A program made the translations under genes and the position numbers. From contig DASYZB010000093.1 of NCBI GenBank assembly GCA_035946615.1, positions 1 through 34,734 on the forward strand: 34,734 nt of DNA. Reading direction: 5' to 3'. This DNA is from Verrucomicrobiia bacterium (GTDB lineage Bacteria > Verrucomicrobiota > Verrucomicrobiia > Limisphaerales > UBA8199). Shown here one piece after another: positions 1-8,667 of the stretch (its first letter is position 1; each line of letters opens with the position of its first letter). The notes under the pieces are model-generated. The model made no database searches and was not told where the DNA came from. It saw only the letters and a list, made by a program, of their open reading frames with translations.

Positions 1-1
1 C

Positions 2-127
2 GTAACCGAGGGGCTGAACTCGAAAATCCAGAGTCTCAAGTCCGCTGCCCGAGGCTTTCGCAACTTTCACAACTACCGGATTCGTATCCTGTTCTTCTGC
101 GGAAAGCTCAATCTCTACCCACTATGA
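2..127 (+). CDS. ISL3-family transposase, C-terminal fragment (cut by window edge)
   Basis: The first 127 bases read in one frame as the last 41 residues of a transposase, ending at TGA 125-127. The segment contains VTEGLNSKIQ, then AARGFRNFHNYRIR and FFCGKL. This matches the conserved C-terminus of ISL3-family DDE transposases, where the glutamate of TEGLNSK is the last acidic catalytic residue. The rest of the gene lies outside the window, so an intact element cannot be told from a remnant. The right end of the element is probably within the following 50 bases, but its inverted repeat cannot be confirmed without the left end. The family assignment comes from memory of the motif. Confidence 0.75.
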   Translation, partial: VTEGLNSKIQSLKSAARGFRNFHNYRIRILFFCGKLNLYPL

Positions 128-322
128 TCCCCGTAGAAACAAAAGCTTTGGAGCGATAGGGCTTGATTCACTCTTTGAGAGTCGAGCCGTCCCGCCGTGA
201 AAGGATGTAACGAATTTGGCAAGTCATAGTGGGCGGGGCGGCGGGGCTGCAGTAGCGCTGGGGCGGGGGCGCGAGACGAATTTCAATTGACTCGTTCGGT
301 CTTGTGACTAAAGGATGAGCGC

Positions 323-1153
323 ATGAAGAGCGGCGGACAACCGGCAGCCCTTGAGGGCAAGGTTTTGGTGGTGATTGGGGGGACGGCCGGGCTGGGTCTC
401 TCCGCTTGCAAGGCCTTTATCGAGGCGGGGGCCCGAGTGGTGGCCGTGGGATTGAAGCCCGAGAATGTGGCCTCGGCCGCGCGGGAGTTGGGGGAATCGG
501 CGCGGGTGCTTTGTGGGAATGCCTCGACTGCAGACACGGCGCCAGGCGCGATTGCGGAGGGCCTGGCCGCCTTTGGCCGATTTGATGGAATGTATCATGT
601 GGCCGGCGGGTCTGGACGGCGTTTGGGTGACGGGCCCCTGCACGAAATCACCGATGAGGGGTGGCATTCAACAATCGACCTGAACCTGACCTCTGTTTTC
701 TATTCCAATCGCGCCGCCATCCGGCAGTTCCTGGCTCAGAAGACGGGCGGCAGCATTTTGAATATGGGCAGCGTACTGGGCTGGTCGCCTTCGCCGCGTT
801 ACTTTGCCACCCACACTTACGCCGCAGCCAAAGCGGCCATAATCGGTTTAACCAGGTCCTGCGCCGCGATGTATGCCGCGGACAACGTGCGGTTTAACGT
901 CCTGGCCCCGGCGCTCGTGGCTACGCCGATGTCTCAACGGGCCCAGGCCGACGAGGCTATCACGCGGTTTATCCGCGCCAAACAACCGCTGGATGGCGGG
1001 CGCATTGGGCAAGCCTCCGATCTGGATGCGGCAGCGGTTTTTTTTATGTCGGAGGCCTCGAAATTCGTGACTGGCCAGGTATTGGCAGTGGACGGGGGCT
1101 GGTGCGTGAGCGAAGGGGGCGTGGAAGAACGGATGAGGGATGAAATCAGTTGA
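323..1153 (+). CDS. SDR-family NAD(P)-dependent oxidoreductase
   Basis: A 276-residue short-chain dehydrogenase/reductase of normal length for the classical SDR family. It has a Rossmann fold with the cofactor loop GGTAGLG at residues 19-25 (a variant of TGxxxGxG), an NNAG-equivalent HVAGGSG near 92-98, and Asn121. The catalytic set is Ser150, Tyr166 and Lys170 in a YxxxK arrangement. The C-terminus has the usual FVTGQVLAVDGG. The start is supported by AAGGA about 8 bases upstream of the ATG. The substrate cannot be deduced. The next gene starts within 35 bases on the same strand, so the two may be co-transcribed. The transposase end lies about 200 bases upstream. Confidence 0.9.
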   Translation: MKSGGQPAALEGKVLVVIGGTAGLGLSACKAFIEAGARVVAVGLKPENVASAARELGESARVLCGNASTADTAPGAIAEGLAAFGRFDGMYHVAGGSGRRLGDGPLHEITDEGWHSTIDLNLTSVFYSNRAAIRQFLAQKTGGSILNMGSVLGWSPSPRYFATHTYAAAKAAIIGLTRSCAAMYAADNVRFNVLAPALVATPMSQRAQADEAITRFIRAKQPLDGGRIGQASDLDAAAVFFMSEASKFVTGQVLAVDGGWCVSEGGVEERMRDEIS

Positions 1154-1186
1154 CATGTTGGCATGATCCCTTGCAGGTTTGGCGGC

Positions 1187-2248
1187 ATGCAGAATACGAC
1201 GAGGCTCGCCATTTTTGTTTTGTGTTTGATTGGTCTGCAGGCAACGGTGGCGTCACCAGAAGGAGTGGATGCTTTTAGCCTGTGGCAGGAGGGGGCGCTA
1301 CGTGGGGCCAACGTCATGCAGAAACAATGCACGGTCGAAGACCTGCAGGTCCTGCGCAGTTGGGGGGCAAACCTCGCGGAGATTCCCGTCTCGAATGTCT
1401 ATGCGCCGGCCACGCCCTACGATTTTCAGCCGGAGAACCTGGCCAAATTGGACCAAGCGATCAAGGCGGCGGAAGAAGCCCACCTTTATGTGGCGCTAAC
1501 CTGCCGCGAGGGACCAGGCCGGCCAGACTTTAACCGGAGTCATGAAATCTGGCGGGATGCTCCTGCGCAGGTGGCTTACGCGAAGATGTGGCGCGAGATT
1601 GCATCACACTACCGCGGGCGCCCCAGCATCGTTGGGTATGACCTCATGTGCGAACCCCACCCCGACCAGTACGCAAAGGAACCTTTGGGTGACTGGAACG
1701 TGCTCGCACGAAAAATCACCGCCGCGATTCGTGAGGTGGACAAGGAGACCCCAATTCTTGTCAATTCGATCGGCTGGGCCTACCCGCAAACTTTCCAGGT
1801 CCTCGAGCCTACGGGCGATTCACGCACCGTTTATGTCGTGCATTTCTACGACCCCCATTATTACACGCACCAGAAACCGGCAGATAAAGTGGCCTATCCG
1901 GGGTTCCGTTTGCCAGAAAAGGAAGGTGGCGCATGGGACAAGGCGGTTGTCGAGGCGCGGTTGGCGCCGGTTCGGGAGTTTCAAAAGAAGCATCACGCAC
2001 CCATTTTCGTGGGTGAGTTCGGCTGCGCGCGGTATGCGCCCGGCGTGGAGGCCTGGATGGGCGACCAAATCGGGCTGTACGAACGCTACGGATGGTCGTG
2101 GGCCTACTGGGCTTTCCGGGAATGGGACGTGATGAATATCGAGAGGACGGCCGACCCGACAGATAAGGTGAACCGGCCCGGCGCGCCGTTGCTGCAGCTT
2201 TTCAAGACATACTTTAAAAAAGACAAGAAGTTTTTGAGCGGCAGCTAA
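1187..2248 (+). CDS. Secreted GH5-like (clan GH-A) glycoside hydrolase
   Basis: A secreted (beta/alpha)8 glycosidase of the cellulase/mannanase type, 353 residues from the ATG at 1187. That start is preferred over the ATG at 1163 because it places a clean signal peptide (MQNTTRLAIF, then a hydrophobic stretch to about residue 23) at the N-terminus. The acid/base is probably Glu156 in YDLMCEPHPD and the nucleophile Glu277 in IFVGEFGCAR. A VVHFYDPH segment near 217-224 and aromatic WSWAYWAF near 303-310 fit the GH5 active-site wall. In most GH5 enzymes the residue before the acid/base is Asn (NEP); here it is Cys155. The substrate cannot be named. A hairpin with a T-run follows the stop. Confidence 0.8.
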   Translation: MQNTTRLAIFVLCLIGLQATVASPEGVDAFSLWQEGALRGANVMQKQCTVEDLQVLRSWGANLAEIPVSNVYAPATPYDFQPENLAKLDQAIKAAEEAHLYVALTCREGPGRPDFNRSHEIWRDAPAQVAYAKMWREIASHYRGRPSIVGYDLMCEPHPDQYAKEPLGDWNVLARKITAAIREVDKETPILVNSIGWAYPQTFQVLEPTGDSRTVYVVHFYDPHYYTHQKPADKVAYPGFRLPEKEGGAWDKAVVEARLAPVREFQKKHHAPIFVGEFGCARYAPGVEAWMGDQIGLYERYGWSWAYWAFREWDVMNIERTADPTDKVNRPGAPLLQLFKTYFKKDKKFLSGS

Positions 2249-2261
2249 CTTTTTGCATGTT

Positions 2262-2284
2262 GCGCGAGCCTCGCCGCGCTTTTT
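2262..2284 (+). terminator. Putative rho-independent terminator after the GH5-like gene
   Basis: GCGCG (2262-2266) pairs with CGCGC (2275-2279) over an 8-base loop and is followed by five T's (2280-2284). It lies 13 bases after the stop codon of the hydrolase gene and before the zinc-ribbon gene. The stem is short, so strength is uncertain. Confidence 0.5.
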
Positions 2285-2363
2285 CAACTGTTCCACACAA
2301 TATCTCGCCGTGCTCATTGGGCAAAGTTGACTTGAGCAGCGGCGGCAGATACTCTGTTTTTAC

Positions 2364-3092
2364 ATGTTGGAAGCAATTGAGAAGCTACTGATTTTACAAG
2401 ACCGCGACAGCAAGATACGCCGCCTGAAAGGTGGGTTGTCCCATATCGGACCGGAACGGCAGATGTTCCAGGCCAGGGCGGCGGAGGCGCAAAGCGCCCT
2501 CGAGACGGCCAAGAGCAGGGTCAAACAGATTGAATCGGACCGTAAAGGCCTTGAACTGGAAGTGGAAAGCAAGAAGCAGCTTATTGCGCGTTATGCCAAT
2601 CAGCAGCTTGAAACGCGCAAGAATGAGGAGTATCGGGCGCTGGCGCACGAGATCGATACGTGCAAGGCGGACATATTCGGAATCGAAGACCGCGAGATCG
2701 AGTTGATGGAGCAAGCCGAAGCGGCCCAGAAAGAGGTCCTTGCCTTCACGCAAGCCACTGCCCAAGCTCGTAAAATGATGGAGGAACAACTGACCCAACT
2801 CGAAGCGCGGGAACAGAATCTAAAGAAAGAACTGGGAGAATTGGAAACCAACCGCGAGGAGCTTTCCGCTGCCGTGGATGAGGGGGCCCGCGACCGCTAC
2901 GAGCGCCTGGCCAGGAACAAAGGGGAGAATGTGGTGGTTGGGGTTCAGCGCGGGGTTTGCGGCGGGTGCCACATGCGCCTGCCGCCGCAATTGCTGGTCC
3001 AATGCCAGGCTCAGCGGGAATTGGTCACGTGCAGCAACTGCGGCCGCATTCTTTATTATACCCGCGACATGGATTTGGCCGTCGCCGATTAG
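2364..3092 (+). CDS. Coiled-coil protein with C4-type zinc ribbon (DUF164/zf-RING_7 family)
   Basis: A 242-residue protein made of a long antiparallel coiled coil (about residues 5-180, very rich in Glu, Lys, Gln and Ala) and a C-terminal zinc ribbon. The ribbon ligands are Cys199/Cys202 in VCGGCHMRLPP and Cys223/Cys226 in TCSNCGRILYY. This layout, including the MRLPPQ turn, is typical of the widespread bacterial C4-type zinc ribbon family (DUF164). Members are thought to bind nucleic acid or act in translation-related roles, but this one cannot be assigned a precise job. The stop codon is only about 7 bases from the 3' end of the convergently transcribed RNase P RNA gene, so that RNA's terminator, if there is one, must lie within this coding region. 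Confidence 0.85.
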   Translation: MLEAIEKLLILQDRDSKIRRLKGGLSHIGPERQMFQARAAEAQSALETAKSRVKQIESDRKGLELEVESKKQLIARYANQQLETRKNEEYRALAHEIDTCKADIFGIEDREIELMEQAEAAQKEVLAFTQATAQARKMMEEQLTQLEAREQNLKKELGELETNREELSAAVDEGARDRYERLARNKGENVVVGVQRGVCGGCHMRLPPQLLVQCQAQRELVTCSNCGRILYYTRDMDLAVAD

Positions 3093-3098
3093 AAGAGC

Positions 3099-3524
3099 GG
3101 TTTTGGAAGGGCTGTAAGCCGAATTTTGTCTGCCCCGAATTTACGGGGGAGAGAATCATTTGTCTCAGCAGCCAGTACCCGGGACCTATCCAGCGAATTT
3201 CGCGAGACACGGAGCGGGCCGCTCCGGGGTCCTCTATTTGGCCTTGCACCCGATGGGGTTTTCCGTGCCCCCAAGCTTGCGCGTGGAGCGGTGGGCTCTT
3301 ACCCCACCTTTTCACCCTTGCCACGTTCGTGTGACCACGAGCGTGGCGGTTTGTTTTCTGTGGCACTGTCCGTCGGGATGCCTCGCGGCATCACCGCCCG
3401 CGTGTATCCGGCAACCGGCCGCCTTGCGGCGCCCCGTTGTCAGTTACGCGGCATCGCGCCCTCTGGTGTTCGGACTTTCCTCCCCCGGCTTGCGCCGGAA
3501 GCGATTCTCCGCCCTTCCAAAACC
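3099..3524 (-). ncRNA. rnpB: RNase P RNA, bacterial class A
   Basis: Read on the minus strand this is the catalytic RNA of RNase P, which removes 5' leaders from pre-tRNAs. The 5' part contains GGGGGAGGAAAGTCCGAACA, the universal P4/CR-I region. Further on are GGTAAGAGCCCACCG and TGCAAGGCCAAATAGAG, both diagnostic of class A. The 3' end carries GACAAAATTCGGCTTACAG. The ends are set by a perfect 14-bp P1 helix: minus-strand GGTTTTGGAAGGGC from 3524-3511 pairs with GCCCTTCCAAAACC from 3112-3099. The length of about 426 nt suits the class. Two long reading frames cross this region on the plus strand, but they are by-products of the RNA gene. A good promoter lies immediately upstream. Confidence 0.95.
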
Positions 3525-3530
3525 GGCGGC

Positions 3531-3558
3531 AATATACAACCTTTTAGTTAAATTTCAA
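3531..3558 (-). promoter_or_regulatory. Sigma-70-type promoter of rnpB
   Basis: On the minus strand, -35 TTGAAA (3558-3553) and -10 TATATT (3536-3531) are separated by 16 bases. Initiation about 7 bases after the -10 box would fall at the first bases of the P1 helix, which agrees with the independently inferred 5' end of the RNA. Confidence 0.75.
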
Positions 3559-3620
3559 AGCTAATGGCAAAGTCTAAGCAACGAGCCGCCATTCTTGAAG
3601 GTTTGAAACCAACCTTGTCA

Positions 3621-3650
3621 TTGGCCCTGGGCCGGGACCGGTGCTATACT
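3621..3650 (+). promoter_or_regulatory. Sigma-70-type promoter with extended -10, for the M16 peptidase
   Basis: -35-like TTGGCC (3621-3626), an 18-base spacer, then -10 TATACT (3645-3650) preceded by TGC, which makes an extended -10. The leader to the ATG at 3688 is about 30 bases and contains a GGGAAAGGGA ribosome-binding site. It is about 60 bases from the divergent rnpB promoter. Confidence 0.6.
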
Positions 3651-3687
3651 ATCCACACATCCGGGAAGCTGCTATGGGAAAGGGAAT

Positions 3688-6366
3688 ATGAAATTGAGGA
3701 AATGGCTGTTCATTCTGCTGCTTTTGGGGCTGGTATCTCCGCATGGACTGCGCGGCGCTCCAGCGCCAGCGCTTGAAAAACTGCCGGTCCTTCGCGCCAC
3801 ACTCACCAACGGGTTGCGCGTGATCATCGTTTATAATCCGCTGGCCCCGGTCGTGAGCACCGTGGTCAATTACCGGGTCGGCTCGGATGAAACCACGCCG
3901 GGCTTTCCCGGTTCGGCGCACGCCCTCGAACACATGATGTTTCGCGGCAGCCCGGGGCTCTCAGCGGACCAACTGGCGGACCTCTCGGCAATGCTTGGGG
4001 GCGACGACAATGCCGACACCCAGCAAGCCGTGACACAGTATCTGTTCACTGTGCCCGCCGAGGACCTCGAAACGGCCTTGCACATTGAGGCAGTGCGGAT
4101 GCGGGGCCTGTCGCTGACACCCAAGCAGTGGGACCAGGAGCGAGGGGCCATCGAGCAGGAGGTGGCACAGGACCTCTCCAATCCGGAATATGTATTTTAT
4201 GTGAAACTGCTGGAAGCCCTTTTCAAAGGCACCCCTTATGCCCATGACGCCCTGGGCACGCGGCCTTCGTTCGACAAAACCACCGCCGCCGCGCTCAAGC
4301 AGTTTTACCAAACCTGGTACACTCCGAATAATGCCATTCTGATCATCGTTGGCAATGTGAACCCTCAAGAAACACTCGCCCAGGTCAAAAGACTCTTCAG
4401 CGGCATCCCCCGCAAAGAACTGCCGCCTCGTCCGCAATATGAGTTCCAACCCGTCACGGCTGAAACGATGAAACTCGAGACCGACCAGCCTTATGGGATG
4501 GCCGTGATCTCCTTCCGTTTCCCGGGGACCGACAGTGCGGATTACGCCGCGGCGCAGGTCCTCTCGGATGTCCTCAGCAGCCAACGGGGCAAGCTCTATG
4601 GGCTTGTGCCGGAAGGCAAGGCGCTGGGCGCCGCCTTTGCCTATGACAGTCTTCCCAAGGCGGGGGTGGGCTATGCCATTAGCGAGTTCCCAGCCGGGGC
4701 TGATGGGCAGGCATTGATCGATCAAATGCGCGCTATCCTCGAAAATGAAATGACCAACGGGGTAAACCCTGAGTTGGTCGAGGCCGCCAAACGCCGCGAG
4801 ATAGCCAGCGCCGAGCTGCAGCGCAATTCCGTTTCGGGTCTGGCTTCGGTTTGGTCCGAAGCGGTAGCCGTCGAAGGGCGGCAATCACCTGATGACGATG
4901 TCGAGGCCATTCGCAAGGTGACGGCTGATGATGTGAATCGGGTCGCCAGGGCGAACCTGGCTTTCTCACATGCGATTTCGGCGATTCTGACACCGCAGCC
5001 CTCGGGCAAACCGGTGTCGCCAAAGGGCTTTGGCGGCCAGGAATCTTTCACGCCCAAGGAAGTCAAAAAAGCGACGCTGCCTGCCTGGGCCCGAAAGGCG
5101 GCAACCCGGCTCGAAATGCCCGTCTCGACCCTTCACCCCCTGGACACTAATCTGGCTAATGGCCTGAGAATCATCGTCCAGCCGGAGACCATCAGCGATA
5201 CTGTCAGCGTTTTTGGCCGGGTCAAAAGCAATGATAAGGTCGAGGAACCGCCCGGGCAGGACGGGGTGGGGAGCGTGCTCGAGGAACTGTTCTCCTACGG
5301 AACAACCTCTCTGGATCGGCTGGCATTCCAAAAGGCATTGGATGACATCGGCGCGATGGAATCGCCCGGCGCGAGCTTTTCGCTGCAGGTTTTGAGGGAA
5401 CATTTTGATCGAGGGGTCCAGTTGCTGGCCGATAATATCCTGTCGCCTGCGTTGCCAGCGGAGGCATTCAAGGTGATTCAACCCGAGCTTGCGGCAGCCG
5501 CAGCCGGGGAGCTGCAAAGCCCCGGTTACCTGGCGCGCCGCGCCCTGGAGATTGCGTTGTTCAGCCAGCGGGATCCCTCCGCGCGCCAAACCACGCCCGA
5601 AACGATCAAAGCGCTCTCCATCCAAGAGGTAAAGAGTTACCACCAACACGTCTTTCGCCCCGACCTGACGACCATCGTCGTTATCGGCAAGGTCGAGCCG
5701 GCCCACGCTGTGGCGGTCATCTCAAAGTACTTCGGGCAGTGGGCGGCTACCGGCCCGAAGCCCAACACCCTGTTCCCCCCGGCTCCTGTAAACGCCCCGG
5801 CCATCAACCAGGTGCCGGATGCCAGCCGCGTGCAAGACCGGGTGACCCTGGCCCAAACGCTGGGGCCCTTGACGCGCACCAACGAGGACTACTACCCGCT
5901 CGAATTGGGCAACCACGTTCTGGGCGGCGCTTTTTATGCCACTCGCCTCTATCGCGACCTGCGTGAGAATGCCGGCCTGGTCTATTTCGTTTCGTCGCAA
6001 TTTCAGGTTGGCCAGACCCGCGGGGTTTATTCGGTCCAATACGCGTGTGACCCGCCCAATGTGTCCAAAGCTCGCGCCATCGTGATTAGCAACCTCCAAG
6101 CCATGCAGCGCGCGCTGGTAACGCCACCCGAACTCCGCCAGGCAAAGGTTCTCCTGTTGCGCGAGATTCCGCTTTCGGAGTCCAGTGTGGATCGCATCGC
6201 CCAAGGCTGGCTCTCGCGTTCGGTGCTTGAATTGCCTCTCGATGAGCCCCTCCGCGCGGCCCAGCGATACATCAAACTCAATGCCAAAGATGTCCAGGCT
6301 GCCTACGCCAAATGGCTGAAGCCGGCGGATTTGGTCGAGGTGACCCAGGGCCCCACGCCGAAATGA
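3688..6366 (+). CDS. Secreted M16-family (pitrilysin-type) zinc peptidase, two-domain
   Basis: An 892-residue insulinase-like metallopeptidase. A signal peptide (MKLRKWLFILLLLGLVS) implies export across the inner membrane. The inverted zinc motif HxxEH is intact as His78-Ala-Leu-Glu81-His82 in the N-terminal M16 half, with the downstream acidic ligand region ERGAIEQE near 151-158. The second half (from about residue 490, NGLRIIVQPE) repeats the fold but has no HxxEH, as usual for two-domain M16 proteins whose C-terminal half closes the chamber. A substrate-clamping RxxY-type segment is present as ATRLYRDLRENAGLVY. A ribosome-binding site, GGGAAAGGGA, sits just before the ATG. The likely role is degradation of small peptides in the periplasm; the substrate is unknown. 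It converges on the NUDIX gene. Confidence 0.9.
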   Translation: MKLRKWLFILLLLGLVSPHGLRGAPAPALEKLPVLRATLTNGLRVIIVYNPLAPVVSTVVNYRVGSDETTPGFPGSAHALEHMMFRGSPGLSADQLADLSAMLGGDDNADTQQAVTQYLFTVPAEDLETALHIEAVRMRGLSLTPKQWDQERGAIEQEVAQDLSNPEYVFYVKLLEALFKGTPYAHDALGTRPSFDKTTAAALKQFYQTWYTPNNAILIIVGNVNPQETLAQVKRLFSGIPRKELPPRPQYEFQPVTAETMKLETDQPYGMAVISFRFPGTDSADYAAAQVLSDVLSSQRGKLYGLVPEGKALGAAFAYDSLPKAGVGYAISEFPAGADGQALIDQMRAILENEMTNGVNPELVEAAKRREIASAELQRNSVSGLASVWSEAVAVEGRQSPDDDVEAIRKVTADDVNRVARANLAFSHAISAILTPQPSGKPVSPKGFGGQESFTPKEVKKATLPAWARKAATRLEMPVSTLHPLDTNLANGLRIIVQPETISDTVSVFGRVKSNDKVEEPPGQDGVGSVLEELFSYGTTSLDRLAFQKALDDIGAMESPGASFSLQVLREHFDRGVQLLADNILSPALPAEAFKVIQPELAAAAAGELQSPGYLARRALEIALFSQRDPSARQTTPETIKALSIQEVKSYHQHVFRPDLTTIVVIGKVEPAHAVAVISKYFGQWAATGPKPNTLFPPAPVNAPAINQVPDASRVQDRVTLAQTLGPLTRTNEDYYPLELGNHVLGGAFYATRLYRDLRENAGLVYFVSSQFQVGQTRGVYSVQYACDPPNVSKARAIVISNLQAMQRALVTPPELRQAKVLLLREIPLSESSVDRIAQGWLSRSVLELPLDEPLRAAQRYIKLNAKDVQAAYAKWLKPADLVEVTQGPTPK

Positions 6367-6397
6367 AATGGATGCCCTACGGACTTTGCGAATCGGG

Positions 6398-6856
6398 CTA
6401 AGAACCCTCAAGCCTTTGGCTTAACTCGATCAGAAACGCGACCTGCGCCGGATTAATCTTTTCCTTGGCCTCATTGAGGTGAAAGAACGCAGCGCGATCG
6501 ACTTCAGGGAACTCTTGCTGGTGTCCGGAGCGGGGCGGCCATTCCATGCTGAAGGTGTTGCTCTGGAGGCGCGTGGTGTCAAAATCGCCTTCAAAGGCCC
6601 AGGCGCGCACCAGCTTGCCAGCCTTTTGTTTGATCGGCGACAGCGGTATGAACGGCCCGTGCGGCTTAAACCCTAATTCCTCTTCGAACTCGCGCTGCGC
6701 CGCCAATAACGGCTCCTCTCCGGGCTTGAGTTCTCCTTTGGGAATGGTCCAGGCTCCGGCATCCTTGTTTTTCCAAAAGGGGCCGCCCGGGTGGACCAGC
6801 AGAAACTCCGCAGACCCCCGTCGATACATCAACAGCGCTGAACTCTCTTTAGACAT
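6398..6856 (-). CDS. NUDIX hydrolase
   Basis: A 152-residue NUDIX protein if started at the ATG at 6856 (MSKESS); an in-frame GTG at 6865 would add three residues. The NUDIX box is complete: G-ELKPG-E-EPLLAAQ-RE-F-EEE-LGF, giving the metal-binding REFEEE core. Upstream lie GAWTIPKGEL and an N-terminal strand, SSALLMYRRG. The family hydrolyses nucleoside diphosphates linked to another group; this sequence resembles the short diadenosine-polyphosphate or NTP-cleaning type, but the substrate is inferred only loosely. Either start lies inside the last codons of recJ (overlap of 8 to 17 bases), so the two genes are probably translationally coupled. Confidence 0.88.
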   Translation of the reverse strand: MSKESSALLMYRRGSAEFLLVHPGGPFWKNKDAGAWTIPKGELKPGEEPLLAAQREFEEELGFKPHGPFIPLSPIKQKAGKLVRAWAFEGDFDTTRLQSNTFSMEWPPRSGHQQEFPEVDRAAFFHLNEAKEKINPAQVAFLIELSQRLEGS

Positions 6857-8597
6857 TTCCCTCACTCCAATCGAGCACCTTTAATTGCACGCACCGCCGG
6901 CCATTGTACTCGTTGATTTGGGGGACAAAGGCCAGGTCAAAGGGGTCCTTGGGAGGCGCGGCAGAACCAGCCCCCCACCAAAGAGCTTCACAAGAGGCCG
7001 TACCGTCGGTGACCCACATCTTGAGATGCTGGCGGTCGGGGCCCAGGCGTTGAGCGGGGCGCTGGTGGCGCACGTTGCGAGTCATGAACTGGAAACCAGG
7101 GTTGCCGCAGCCCATCGGCTTCAAATGGCCGAGATGCGCCAGGCATTCGAGGTTCATTTCCCCCAAGCCAACCGTGGCATCGAGCTGCAAGGTGGGTTGG
7201 AACGCTTCAGGCGGCAGGGCCTCTCGAACCAGTTCATTGAGACGCGCGCGGAGCAGGTCGATTTTCCCAGGGAGGACCGTCAGGCCGGCAGACATGGCAT
7301 GGCCGCCGTGCCGGACCAGCAAATCGCCGCACTCGCGCAAAGCGGCAGCCAGGTCAAACCCGGCAATGCTGCGCCCAGAGCCGCGGTATTCATTGCCTTG
7401 GCCCCCGGCGATGATTGTGGGCCGGTGGAATTGCTGGAGCAACCGGGATGCAACGATGCCAACGACCCCGATGTGCCACGATGGATTGGCTTCAACAATA
7501 ACGAAATCGTGATTCACGTCGAGCCTGGCCTGAACAGCCGCCAACGCCTCCTGCGTGATGCGCCGCTCGATGGTTTGGCGCTCGCGGTTACGGCCATCCA
7601 GAGCCTGGGCCAACGGCATCGCAGCCTCCAAACCGGACGCAAGGAGCAATTGCAGCGCCTGTTCAGCGTCTTCGAGGCGTCCCGCCGCGTTCAGGCGCGG
7701 CGCAAGCTGGAATCCAGTTTCATACACCCCAATCGGCGCGGGGCATTGGGCCACTTTTTTCAAAGCAACCAGTCCGGGGCGCCTGGTCGAATTCAATCGC
7801 TCCAGGCCAGCGGAGGCCAGCGTCCGATTCTCACCGGTTAGGGGGACAAGATCAGCAATGGTGCCCAAAGCAACCAAATCCAGCAGCGGGCGCAGATCGA
7901 ATGTGGCGGCGCCCGCCAATCCGGCTACGCGCCCGTGCTTAACAAGCGCATGCGCCAATTTAAACGCCAGCCCGGCGGAGCAAAACTCCGTAACCGCGAG
8001 GCGGTCGGCCTCAATCGCCGTGGGCAAGCCGCTCCTGGGCTGGAGCTGAGGGTTTACCAGCGCCAAAGCGGCCGGAGCAGGAGTCGAGACCTGGTGATGG
8101 TCGAGCACGATGACATCCACCCCGCGCGCGCCCAACCACGCGATTGGTCCAGGGTTGGCTGAACCGCAGTCCACCGCCAGAAGCAATTTGACCGGGAATT
8201 TTTTCAGGCAATTCTCAACTGCCTCCTGGCTCAAGCCGTATCCCTCATCCAGCCGCCGGGGCAGGTAGTACGAGACAGACCAACCCAGCCCTTGGAGGAC
8301 TTCGACTAGCAGGGCCGTGGCAGTTACGCCATCCACGTCATAATCGCCAAAAATCACCAACGGCTCGCGGTGTTGATGGGCTGCAAAGAGCCGCTCGATG
8401 GCCGCCTTCATGTTGGGCAGCAGGAATGGATCGACCAGGTCTTTAAGCCTGGGTTGTAGAAAACCGGCAATGGAAAGAGGGTCGCCCAGCTTCCGATTCA
8501 ACAGGCATTGGGCCAGCAGCGCCGGGATGTGCAACTGCTTTGCCAACTGCCCGGCCAGTAGCGGCTGCGCGGCGGCCAGAGACCAGCGAAATTTCAT
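6849..8597 (-). CDS. recJ: Single-stranded-DNA-specific exonuclease RecJ
   Basis: A 582-residue RecJ, the 5'-3' single-strand exonuclease used in recombination and mismatch repair. The DHH-superfamily motifs are present in order: DYDVDG (85-90), VDCGS (142-146) and DHHQ (166-169). EFCSAGLAFKL and LVALGTIADLVPL follow, and the DHHA1 domain carries RHGGHAMSAGL. A C-terminal OB-like region ends in LDWSEGNV. The length is close to the usual 560-580. It is the first gene of a two-gene unit with the NUDIX hydrolase. About 70 bases separate it from the upstream TerC-family gene on the same strand. Confidence 0.95.
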   Translation of the reverse strand: MKFRWSLAAAQPLLAGQLAKQLHIPALLAQCLLNRKLGDPLSIAGFLQPRLKDLVDPFLLPNMKAAIERLFAAHQHREPLVIFGDYDVDGVTATALLVEVLQGLGWSVSYYLPRRLDEGYGLSQEAVENCLKKFPVKLLLAVDCGSANPGPIAWLGARGVDVIVLDHHQVSTPAPAALALVNPQLQPRSGLPTAIEADRLAVTEFCSAGLAFKLAHALVKHGRVAGLAGAATFDLRPLLDLVALGTIADLVPLTGENRTLASAGLERLNSTRRPGLVALKKVAQCPAPIGVYETGFQLAPRLNAAGRLEDAEQALQLLLASGLEAAMPLAQALDGRNRERQTIERRITQEALAAVQARLDVNHDFVIVEANPSWHIGVVGIVASRLLQQFHRPTIIAGGQGNEYRGSGRSIAGFDLAAALRECGDLLVRHGGHAMSAGLTVLPGKIDLLRARLNELVREALPPEAFQPTLQLDATVGLGEMNLECLAHLGHLKPMGCGNPGFQFMTRNVRHQRPAQRLGPDRQHLKMWVTDGTASCEALWWGAGSAAPPKDPFDLAFVPQINEYNGRRCVQLKVLDWSEGNV

Positions 8598-8667
8598 GCG
8601 ACAGCCGAGTGTGAAACAAAGCAGCTCCCCTCTTCAACCTAAAACCGGACAGGAACCCGGATGCTCC

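Noticed and set aside
3126-3564. Two overlapping plus-strand open frames of 134-141 codons
   Set aside because: They lie wholly or almost wholly inside the RNase P RNA gene on the other strand; its conserved core and P1 helix explain the sequence.
3564-3776. A 70-codon frame starting MAKSKQRAAI
   Set aside because: It covers the M16 promoter and runs into the M16 coding region in another frame; no ribosome-binding site or family.
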